In this document: in pieces, positions 23,796 to 30,566 of the stretch
Layout: the number at the start of each line of letters is the position of its first letter
Position numbering within the stretch: the stretch's first letter is position 1
DNA from: Bacteroidota bacterium
GTDB lineage: Bacteria; Bacteroidota; Ignavibacteria; T3Sed10-11
Length of the DNA stretch: 30,566 bases
Reading direction: 5' to 3'
Assembly: GCA_007128495.1 (NCBI GenBank)
Contig: SKXH01000160.1
Coordinates: forward strand, 1 to 30,566
The notes under the pieces: model-generated
Database searches by the model: none
The model's input: only the letters and a program-made list of their open reading frames with translations
What the model was told of the DNA's origin: nothing
Made by a program: the position numbers and the translations under genes

Positions 23796-25344
23796 TTTAC
23801 ATTTGTTGTTTGATTTTACAGGGGTGCCTGCACACGAATGGCGACTGTTTGCCGTTATGCTGCTCGGCTTATTTACCTGTGTGGGAATAGCCGAGTTGCT
23901 TCGAAAAACCACCTCTCTCTCGGGTAATACCACACGTAAGGTTGTACATATCCTTGTCGGAATGTTTGTTTTTTTCGTACCGATAGTTTTTACCTCACCG
24001 GTTCCCGGTATTTTAATGTCACTTCTGTTTATCGGTATAAATTATATGTCGGTTCGATTCCGGTTTTTGAAAGGAATGGACGACACCACCCGTGAAACAT
24101 ACGGCACGGTGTATTTTCCGCTGGCTTTTTTATTGCTTATTATTTTTTTCTGGGAATCGTATCCTGTCATTATCTCGACATCGATCCTCATACTCGGTAT
24201 AGCCGATGCGGCAGCGGCATTTGTGGGTGAAGAGAGCCGGAATCCGCGGACGTTCAATCTCTCCGGTGCCCGTAAATCAATTCAGGGCAGCAGTGCAATG
24301 TTTCTCGCTTCGTTTGTTGTGACGATGGGTTGTCTCGTGTTCTATCCATTTGATCTTGCCGGAGAGGCACTTATCGGAGATACTTCAACCCTCTTTATTA
24401 TTGCTTTAGCGTTTGTTGTAGCGGCAGTAACTACGGTCGTTGAAGCACTTGCGGCACGGGGACTTGATAATTTATTCATTCCACTCAGTGCATCAATCAT
24501 TTTATTTGTTGGATTGGAAGGTGCCGGTATAATTGAAATGCAATTGTTCATCGGTTTCTTTTTTGCCGTTGTTATCGGTATCGCGTCATTACGTGCAGGA
24601 TTCCTTGCACCGGATGGAGCCGCCGCAACTTTTCTTATGGCGGTTATCATTTTTGGAATCGGCGGTTGGCAATGGACTCTTCCAATGCTTACGTTTTTTA
24701 TTCTGTCCAGTATTATCTCCAGAATGAAGAACAGACGCAAAGAAGCCGTGGAACAATTGTTTGAAAAATCTCATCGGCGGGATATGGGACAGGTCGCAGC
24801 GAACGGCGGTCTTGCTTCAATTTTTGTAATTTTTGAATTTATCTGGCCCGACCCCATATGGTACGTTGCATATCTCGGGGCTATTGCAGCCGCTACGGCA
24901 GATACATGGGGTACGGAATTCGGTGTATCATTTAGTTCCGGAGTCCGGGATATTGTCACGTTTCGCAAGGTACCCCGCGGCACATCGGGAGGGATTTCAT
25001 TTATCGGGACTATTGCCGGGGTTGCCGCCGGAGTGGTGATAGCAGTGAGCGGTTTTGCCTGGTATCATCATGCAATTGAAATTATCCCCTCATCATACGC
25101 CATTATCGGATTGGTAGCGGGAGCCGGCGTCGCGGGAAGTTTGTTTGACAGCTATCTCGGCGCGACCATTCAGGCAATATATAAATGCCGGGTGTGCGGG
25201 GTGGTCACCGAACGAAAACATCATTGTGAGACAGATACTCATAAACTGAAAGGTCAAGCCTGGTTGACAAATGATTATGTAAATTTTGCATGCACGGTAA
25301 TGGGGTCAATGGCTGCTATAGTGTTGTATCTTTTGCATTTGTAG
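23779..25344 (+). CDS. Fused isoprenoid-alcohol kinase and isoprenyl-phosphate kinase (VTE5-VTE6-like)
   Basis: This 521-residue membrane protein joins two domains. Residues about 20-190 look like the CTP-dependent dolichol/phytol kinase family (SEC59/DGK1/VTE5): RKVVHILVG (53-61), GTVYFPLAFL (109-118), D143 in GIADAAAAFVG and GARKSIQGS (163-171). Residues about 260-521 are DUF92/VTE6 (phytyl-phosphate kinase): GQVAANGG (337-344), ATADTWGTEFG (372-382), KVPRGTSGGIS (397-407), DSYLGA (457-462). A Cys/His cluster C470/C473/H481/H482/C483 precedes KGQAWLTNDYVN. The architecture predicts two consecutive phosphorylations turning an isoprenoid alcohol into its diphosphate. GTG at 23779 or 23788; both overlap holA. 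Specificity is unknown. Confidence 0.82.
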   Translation: MNSVGDLHLLFDFTGVPAHEWRLFAVMLLGLFTCVGIAELLRKTTSLSGNTTRKVVHILVGMFVFFVPIVFTSPVPGILMSLLFIGINYMSVRFRFLKGMDDTTRETYGTVYFPLAFLLLIIFFWESYPVIISTSILILGIADAAAAFVGEESRNPRTFNLSGARKSIQGSSAMFLASFVVTMGCLVFYPFDLAGEALIGDTSTLFIIALAFVVAAVTTVVEALAARGLDNLFIPLSASIILFVGLEGAGIIEMQLFIGFFFAVVIGIASLRAGFLAPDGAAATFLMAVIIFGIGGWQWTLPMLTFFILSSIISRMKNRRKEAVEQLFEKSHRRDMGQVAANGGLASIFVIFEFIWPDPIWYVAYLGAIAAATADTWGTEFGVSFSSGVRDIVTFRKVPRGTSGGISFIGTIAGVAAGVVIAVSGFAWYHHAIEIIPSSYAIIGLVAGAGVAGSLFDSYLGATIQAIYKCRVCGVVTERKHHCETDTHKLKGQAWLTNDYVNFACTVMGSMAAIVLYLLHL

Positions 25345-25418
25345 TTTGCTATTAATAAAAATTTTATCGTTAATGAATTTGGTTATAGAACGTTAAATAC
25401 AAATGGAGGAGATGCATT

Positions 25419-26087
25419 ATGGAACAGTTTAACGGTATACTTGAATCCTTGAATCAATTCTGGATTGATATCGGAGCTTTTCTTCCCAACTTACTGGTTG
25501 CGTTTCTGCTTCTGATAGTGGGGTGGATAATAGCAAAAGTGGTGCGGAATGTGACCGTTCGCGGACTCCGGTTTCTCCGTGTCGATGTATTCGCAGAACG
25601 TTCGGGAATTGAGGATTTTTTACTCAAGGGCGGAGTTCGGTTTACCGCAGTAACACTCATCGCGGCTTTAATTTATTGGACGATACTTTTTGTAGTTTTT
25701 CTTGCAGTATTAAATACACTCGGTTTAGATATTGCTGCCGATTTATTTAATCAGGTGATATTATATATCCCCAATGTTATCGTCGCAATTGCGCTTTTAA
25801 TTTTCGGGACTTTATTTGCACAATTTATACAGAGTGCATTATATACGTATCTGAATAACATCGGCATCGGCGGAGCACGTCTTGTGAGCGGTATTGCGAA
25901 GTATGCAATCATCGTATTTGTTATTTCTATTGTTCTCGAGCAACTTGCCATCGGCGGTGAAATTCTTGTCTCTGCATTTCAGATCGCATTCGGTGCGTTC
26001 TGTTTAGCGCTTGCACTCGCATTCGGGTTAGGCGGACGTGATTGGGCAGCGCGAGTTATCGATAATGTTTCAAAAAAAACAAAATGA
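25419..26087 (+). CDS. TM-helix repeat protein related to mechanosensitive channels
   Basis: This 222-residue protein has about four or five TM segments and carries the conserved TM_helix repeat (for example FLPNLLVAFLLLIVGWIIAK at about 18-37). A second copy, VILYIPNVIVAIALLIFGTL, covers about 114-133. The repeat is found alone in small proteins and next to MscS channel domains. The C-terminus, ALALAFGLGGRDWAARVID, matches the stretch that leads into MscS pores, but the MscS beta domain is missing. GGAGG lies about 10 nt before the ATG. Whether it forms a channel on its own is unknown. Confidence 0.78.
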   Translation: MEQFNGILESLNQFWIDIGAFLPNLLVAFLLLIVGWIIAKVVRNVTVRGLRFLRVDVFAERSGIEDFLLKGGVRFTAVTLIAALIYWTILFVVFLAVLNTLGLDIAADLFNQVILYIPNVIVAIALLIFGTLFAQFIQSALYTYLNNIGIGGARLVSGIAKYAIIVFVISIVLEQLAIGGEILVSAFQIAFGAFCLALALAFGLGGRDWAARVIDNVSKKTK

Positions 26088-26103
26088 GAGGGTGGGGTTT
26101 ACT

Positions 26104-26952
26104 ATGATATTAGATTGCCACGTGCACATTAATAATTATGCAGATGAAAAGAGGGATGTAACCGAGAAAACCTTCGAAGAGCTTCAAACATCGATGCGCA
26201 GGAACCGTATCGACGCCGCTATGATCTTAACTTCATATAAAGTTAATCCGGGACGCCCGTCAACACAACAGGCCGTACGGTTGACCGAGGATTTGAAACA
26301 TATATATGTCGTAGCGGGATTCAGTTATAACGACTTCAATCTCAACTATCTTGTTGAAGTTCGCGATTATTTAAAGGATGGCACAGTCAAAGGACTAAAA
26401 CTATATCCGGGTTATGAACCATTTTATCCGAACGACGATGTACTTCATCCGGTATACGAACTTGCAGAAGAGTTCGACGTACCTGTAATGATCCATACAG
26501 GCGATACGTATTCACCGACCGGTAAAATAAAATATTCGCATCCGATCCATGTTGATGATGTCGCGGTTGATTTTCCGAATGTGAAATTTGTCATCTGCCA
26601 TCTCGGTAACCCATGGACCCGCGATGCAATGGAGGTTGTCTATAAAAACGATAATGTTTATACTGATATTTCAGGTTTAGTGCTGGGTAATTTTACCGAT
26701 CGATTCGAAGTGTTTATGCGAAAACAACTTCAGGAAATGATCCTTTTCGGCGTTGATCCGAATAGCGTTTTATTCGGTACCGACTGGCCGATCTGTACAA
26801 TGGAAACTTATCTACGCTTTATGAACGAACTGAAATTACCGCTCGATGAGAAAAAGAAAATTTTCTGGGAAAACGGAGCAAAATTATTTAAACTCTCCAC
26901 ATCGGATTCGCAGTTGAACAAAGGATCGATGTGGGATTTTCTGAAAACATGA
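26104..26952 (+). CDS. Amidohydrolase-2 family metal-dependent hydrolase
   Basis: This 282-residue TIM-barrel protein belongs to the amidohydrolase superfamily, which includes metal-dependent hydrolases and decarboxylases. Visible metal and catalytic elements are H6 and H8 in DCHVH, H131 in VPVMIHTGD, H166 in VICHLGNPW and D227 in FGTDWPI. KGLKLYPGY (96-104) lies on the next strand. The set matches the PF04909-type group. ATG 26104 is chosen because it starts the DCHVH strand with purine-rich GGTGGGG upstream; longer in-frame starts run through the previous gene. The substrate is unknown. It follows the TM-helix gene by 16 nt and precedes an SDR gene by 16 nt. Confidence 0.88.
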   Translation: MILDCHVHINNYADEKRDVTEKTFEELQTSMRRNRIDAAMILTSYKVNPGRPSTQQAVRLTEDLKHIYVVAGFSYNDFNLNYLVEVRDYLKDGTVKGLKLYPGYEPFYPNDDVLHPVYELAEEFDVPVMIHTGDTYSPTGKIKYSHPIHVDDVAVDFPNVKFVICHLGNPWTRDAMEVVYKNDNVYTDISGLVLGNFTDRFEVFMRKQLQEMILFGVDPNSVLFGTDWPICTMETYLRFMNELKLPLDEKKKIFWENGAKLFKLSTSDSQLNKGSMWDFLKT

Positions 26953-26968
26953 ACCGAGGAAGTATACG

Positions 26969-27742
26969 ATGACACGATTGCGAAACGCTATAGTTCTGAT
27001 AACCGGGGCGAGCAGCGGTATTGGTGAGGCATGTGCACGTGCATTTGCAGATGCCGGTGCACATCTTATTGTAACTGCCCGCAGAAAAGAACGGCTTGAT
27101 GAGTTGGTTAATAAGTTACAGAATAGCAATAAAATTAAGGTTCTTACTCTTGAATTGGATGTGCGAGACCGGCAAGCTGTGGAAGAAGCAATTGCTGCAT
27201 TACCCGATGCATGGAAGGAAATAGACATACTGGTAAATAATGCCGGATTGAGCCGAGGTCTCGATAAAATTCACGAGGGTAAAATTCAGGATTGGGAAGA
27301 GATGATCGATACAAACGTTAAGGGATTGCTCTATGTGAGCCGGGCGGTTATTCCCGGTATGGTTGAGCGAGACAAAGGGACGGTTATTAACATCGGCTCG
27401 ATTGCAGGCCGTGAAGTTTATCAAAAAGGGAATGTGTACTGCGCTTCAAAATTTGCCGTTGATGCGCTCACAAAAGGTATGCGGCTCGATCTTGTAGATA
27501 CGCAGGTGCGTGTTTGTACCGTTGATCCGGGTCTCGTTGAAACGGAATTCAGTGAGGTTCGGTTTCGCGGCGATGCCGACCGCGCCAAAAAAGTATATGC
27601 GAATATGACACCGCTTACCGGCGATGACGTCGCTGAAGCTGTTGTGTTTGCAGCAAGCCGGCCGCCGCATGTTCAATGTGCCGAGATATTATTACTACCG
27701 ACAGACCAGGCAGGTCCGACTACCGTACATCGAAGACAATAA
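26969..27742 (+). CDS. Short-chain dehydrogenase/reductase, YdfG-like
   Basis: This 257-residue NAD(P)-dependent oxidoreductase has a Rossmann start ITGASSGIGE (11-20). The TARRKERLDEL segment (36-46) carries two Arg after strand 2, favouring NADP(H). NNAG lies at 90-93 and the catalytic tetrad is N116, S144, Y157, K161. Long stretches resemble E. coli YdfG, such as WEEMIDTNVKGL, AVIPGMVER, DPGLVETEFS and VRFRG. YdfG acts on 3-hydroxy acids, serine and malonic semialdehyde, so a similar role is plausible. GAGGAAG lies about 7 nt before the ATG. Specificity is inferred from similarity only. Confidence 0.9.
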   Translation: MTRLRNAIVLITGASSGIGEACARAFADAGAHLIVTARRKERLDELVNKLQNSNKIKVLTLELDVRDRQAVEEAIAALPDAWKEIDILVNNAGLSRGLDKIHEGKIQDWEEMIDTNVKGLLYVSRAVIPGMVERDKGTVINIGSIAGREVYQKGNVYCASKFAVDALTKGMRLDLVDTQVRVCTVDPGLVETEFSEVRFRGDADRAKKVYANMTPLTGDDVAEAVVFAASRPPHVQCAEILLLPTDQAGPTTVHRRQ

Positions 27743-27755
27743 AACAGGATAAAAT

Positions 27756-28133
27756 ATGAAACATACATTTTTCATACTTGGCGCAGTCTTTGCATTCATC
27801 GGCGTCGCTGCCGGTGCGTTCGGAGCACATACCCTGCGCGATACGCTCTCAAGTTATTATCTAAATGTTTTTGAAACCGGTGTACGCTATCAAATGTACC
27901 ATGCATTCGGTTTAATAATAACGGCGTGGGCGCTTGATAAATATAATGACGTTTTTTTCCGGTTTGCCGGATGGGCCTTCACAGCCGGTATTATATTATT
28001 TTCGGGAAGTTTATATGTCCTCGCACTCGCGAATACTGGATGGCTTGGAGCGATTACGCCGTTCGGCGGGGTGTTATTTCTTGCCGGGTGGCTCTTGCTG
28101 ATTATCGGGTTCTTTAGTGTTCGGAAGAAATAA
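27756..28133 (+). CDS. DUF423 family membrane protein (YgdD-like)
   Basis: This 125-residue protein has four TM helices. The conserved DUF423 region GAVFAFIGVAAGAFGAHTLRD (about 9-29) is present, followed by FETGVRYQMYHAFGLI (42-57) and a late GVLFLAGWLLLIIGFF helix. Function of the family is unknown. AGGAT lies about 4 nt before the ATG. It closes the gene run that starts with the TM-helix protein, 13 nt after the SDR stop. Confidence 0.9.
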   Translation: MKHTFFILGAVFAFIGVAAGAFGAHTLRDTLSSYYLNVFETGVRYQMYHAFGLIITAWALDKYNDVFFRFAGWAFTAGIILFSGSLYVLALANTGWLGAITPFGGVLFLAGWLLLIIGFFSVRKK

Positions 28134-28281
28134 TTCCGGGGCACCGTTTTGCAATGTTCCGGGTACCGACAAATTTACTCATTGATGTTACACAAGCAAT
28201 ATGATAAAAAGACTTGCGACGCACTTACCCATTTAAAATACTTCAAATAATGGGAATTTTGCCAAACATTCTACGAGGAAG

Positions 28282-28303
28282 TGCCCCGATAGCTATCGGG
28301 GCA
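28282..28303. repeat. Perfect 22-bp palindrome in intergenic region
   Basis: The arm TGCCCCGATAG is followed directly by its exact inverse complement CTATCGGGGCA with no loop. It lies about 150 nt after the DUF423 stop and 27 nt before the S9 peptidase start, in a gap of about 196 nt with no gene. No T tract follows, so it is not a classical terminator. A weaker inverted pair (CCCATT/AATGGG) lies about 40 nt upstream. Only one copy was seen in the window. Confidence 0.7.
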
Positions 28304-28329
28304 AGTTATAAAAACATAGCTAAGGTATT

Positions 28330-30566
28330 ATGAAAAAATATATTTTTCTTATCGTTATTTTTGTTTTAAATCTTTTCACTTATGCAGACGAGCCGACCCG
28401 CGGCTGGTTAACCGTTGAGAAAATTATGCAAGATCCTGTGTGGATGGGAACATCACCTCAGGATGTATTCTGGTCGGAAGATGGGGCGAAAATTTACTTC
28501 AAATGGAGAACGGGTGACGATGAGGGCGATTCACTCTATGTGGTACCAGCAGATGGCGGAATACCGGAAAGCGTTTCCCTTGATGAATACCGGGATCTCC
28601 CGTCGCGCCGCGGCGATTACAACCGACACAATACAAAAAAGGTTTATGAAAAATACGGGGATATTTTTCTCTTCGATATACAAGCGGGAGAAGAACGTCA
28701 ATTAACCAACACACTTGAGCGAAATTCCAACCCACAATTTACTCCGGCTCAAAATAAGATTACATTCGAGCGAAACGACAACTTTTTTACCTATGATCTT
28801 GAATCCGGTCTTATTTCACAACTCACGAATATACGGAAAGGTCGGGCACCTCGCGAAGAAAATCCCACCGAAAAAGAAGAATATTTACGAGAACAGGAAT
28901 TAGCGCTATTTGAAGTGCTTCGAAAAAGAGAGCGGCGTCAAGAACAAGAACAAGAATTCGAGAAAGCGATTCGTCCGACTCAACCCGAACCCTACTATAT
29001 CGGTGAAAAATCGGTTTCCGGGTTTGTGCTTTCACCGGATGAGCGATACATAACACTTACTTTAATTGAACGTGATGAACGGGCAAAACCTACGATCGTA
29101 CCAAATTATATCACCGAAAGCGGCTATACCGAAACTATACGGAGCAGGTCGAAAACCGGATATCCATCCATATTTATGTCGAAAAAAGTTTACGATACTG
29201 AAAAAGACACGGTCTATAGTTTGCAAGTAGATATGTTGCAAACCAATGATCGTTCGTGGGAAAACAATGAACTAAGATATAGTCCCGTTCTCTGGTCACC
29301 CGACGGCCGTCACGCTATGCTGCAAATATTTTCATCGGATAATAAACATCGTTGGATTGTTACAATAGATCCGGCCGGGGGCGATATCTCCGGCATCCTT
29401 GAATACCAGCATGATGAAGCGTGGATTCGCGGGCCGGGTATCCGGGGATGGGGTATGCGGACAACATTGGGATGGATGCCTGATTCAAAACATGTTTATT
29501 TTCAATCAGAAGAAACGGGTTACTCACATCTTTATATCGTAGATATAAACGGAGAAAATAAACAACAGTTGACAAGCGGTACTTTTGAAGTATACCGGGC
29601 GGATATATCCAGGGATGAGGAACGATGGTATATTACAACAAATGAAGAACATTTCGGTGAGCGGCATCTGTATTCAATGCCGCTTTATGGAGGCGAACGA
29701 ACAAAGATCACGTCCCTTGATGGAAGAAACGATGCATATATTTCTCCCGGTGAAGAGAAAATTGCTCTTCTACGATCGTTCAAAAATGAGATGCCCGAGT
29801 TATATATTATGGATAACAAGCCCGGTGCTGAGCCGGAACGCATCACTTACTCGCCAACCGATGAGTTTACAGCGTATGATTGGCGTGTTCCCGAACTCAT
29901 TAAATTCGAAGCACGCGACGGTGCGAACGTTCCTGCACGTTTATACAAACCGGAAGAACCGAATAATGCCGCAGTTATATTTGTGCACGGAGCCGGCTAT
30001 TTACAAAATGCACACAGATGGTGGAGTACATACTTTCGTGAATATATGTTCCATAATCTGCTCGCCGACAAGGGATACACTGTGCTTGATATAGATTATC
30101 GCGGAAGTGCCGGACTCGGACGCGATTGGCGAACGGCTATTTATACACATATGGGTGGGAAGGATCTCGATGATCATATAGACGGTGCCAATTACCTCAT
30201 CGATGAACATAGTATCGATCCCGAACGGATCGGTATCTACGGCGGCTCTTACGGCGGGTTTATAGTATTTATGGCGATGTTCACCGAACCGGGAGTTTTT
30301 GCAGCCGGTGCTGCATTGAGGCCGGTAGCCGACTGGGCACATTATTCACACGGGTATACGTCGAACATACTTGATATACCCTTTAAAAATCCGGAGCATT
30401 ACCGGCGAAGCTCACCGATTTATCACGCCGGGGGATTCGAAGGAGCGCTGCTCATGACCGCTCCGATGATCGATACCAACGTGCATTTTCAGGATGTGGT
30501 TCGTCTCTCACAGCGTTTGATCGAATTGGGAAAAGAAAATTGGGAGGTTGCACTTTATCCGGTGGA
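28330..30566 (+). CDS. S9 family serine peptidase, DPP-type (3'-truncated)
   Basis: This is a prolyl-oligopeptidase-clan enzyme that cuts short peptides; 745 residues are visible and the frame is open to the window end. ATG 28330 has AAGG about 5 nt upstream. A signal peptide (about 1-18) implies export. A beta-propeller (about 40-520) contains a Glu/Arg-rich helical insert near residues 175-215. The alpha/beta-hydrolase domain has S640 in GGSYGGF as nucleophile and D715 in MIDTNVHFQ as the acid; the catalytic histidine would lie beyond the end. The segment before the Asp reads LLMTAPMID rather than the usual LLIHGxxD. It is likely dipeptidyl-aminopeptidase-like, but specificity is not proven. 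Confidence 0.9.
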   Translation, partial: MKKYIFLIVIFVLNLFTYADEPTRGWLTVEKIMQDPVWMGTSPQDVFWSEDGAKIYFKWRTGDDEGDSLYVVPADGGIPESVSLDEYRDLPSRRGDYNRHNTKKVYEKYGDIFLFDIQAGEERQLTNTLERNSNPQFTPAQNKITFERNDNFFTYDLESGLISQLTNIRKGRAPREENPTEKEEYLREQELALFEVLRKRERRQEQEQEFEKAIRPTQPEPYYIGEKSVSGFVLSPDERYITLTLIERDERAKPTIVPNYITESGYTETIRSRSKTGYPSIFMSKKVYDTEKDTVYSLQVDMLQTNDRSWENNELRYSPVLWSPDGRHAMLQIFSSDNKHRWIVTIDPAGGDISGILEYQHDEAWIRGPGIRGWGMRTTLGWMPDSKHVYFQSEETGYSHLYIVDINGENKQQLTSGTFEVYRADISRDEERWYITTNEEHFGERHLYSMPLYGGERTKITSLDGRNDAYISPGEEKIALLRSFKNEMPELYIMDNKPGAEPERITYSPTDEFTAYDWRVPELIKFEARDGANVPARLYKPEEPNNAAVIFVHGAGYLQNAHRWWSTYFREYMFHNLLADKGYTVLDIDYRGSAGLGRDWRTAIYTHMGGKDLDDHIDGANYLIDEHSIDPERIGIYGGSYGGFIVFMAMFTEPGVFAAGAALRPVADWAHYSHGYTSNILDIPFKNPEHYRRSSPIYHAGGFEGALLMTAPMIDTNVHFQDVVRLSQRLIELGKENWEVALYPV

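Noticed and set aside
26038..26103. N-terminal extension of the amidohydrolase into the TM-helix gene
   Set aside because: The overlap of 50 bases in another frame and the position of the metal-binding DCHVH strand favour ATG 26104.
29585..30094. Open frame in another frame inside the S9 peptidase
   Set aside because: The peptidase frame is continuous from 28330 to the window end with all expected motifs; this is a shadow.

Overview
The window reads as chromosomal DNA of a Gram-negative (diderm) respiring bacterium. Diderm traits are a LolA lipoprotein carrier, a lipobox-bearing cyclophilin, a predicted outer-membrane barrel and a cytochrome c maturation (Ccm) system. Mid-range GC, the mix of families (two-step isoprenoid-alcohol kinase fusion, HMA-AraC copper regulator, DPP-type S9 peptidase, ComB, small NSS subunit) and frequent TTG/GTG starts suggest the Fibrobacteres-Chlorobi-Bacteroidetes side of the tree (Ignavibacteria-, Calditrichota- or Marinimicrobia-like). 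That placement is inference with low to moderate confidence. No phage, insertion sequence, CRISPR array or tRNA was seen; this is mostly an ordinary housekeeping region.

Layout. (1) 1-5217, + strand: ccmA (5' end cut by the window), ccmB, a 184-nt regulatory-looking gap, then ccmC, a 54-residue CcmD-like gene, ccmE and ccmF, closed by a strong intrinsic terminator. CcmE carries the CxxxY haem-attachment variant, and no ccmG/H/I follows. (2) 5268-6600, +: a DNPH1-like nucleotide N-glycosidase and a YihY/BrkB membrane protein. (3) 6797-10596, - strand: a copper island transcribed as secreted helical protein, HMA-AraC regulator, copA, copZ, with a second promoter candidate directly before copA. 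(4) 10696-10851, +: promoter and small SRP RNA gene (ffs). (5) 11133-17219, +: RNase E/G with a poly-aspartate insert, gcvT, comB, ftsK. (6) 17237-21117, +: envelope genes lolA, a UPF0104-type membrane protein, a beta-barrel protein, uppP and a lipoprotein cyclophilin. (7) 21122-25344, +: an NSS transporter with its tiny MetS-like subunit, holA, and a VTE5-VTE6-like two-domain isoprenoid-alcohol kinase, the last three overlapping. (8) 25419-28133, +: an MscS-type TM-helix protein, an amidohydrolase, a YdfG-like SDR and a DUF423 protein. (9) 28282-28303: a perfect 22-bp palindrome, followed by an S9 peptidase cut off by the window end.

How the genes work together. Ccm genes attach haem to exported apocytochromes. 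The copper island senses and exports Cu(I). The envelope cluster links lipoprotein trafficking, lipid-carrier recycling and outer-membrane assembly. The most unusual items are the fused isoprenoid kinase, the Ccm variant, the HMA-AraC copper regulator with a quasi-palindrome inside the copA promoter, the acidic insert in RNase E/G and its structured leader. I found no clearly new multi-gene system; the copper island and the kinase fusion are the best candidates for follow-up.
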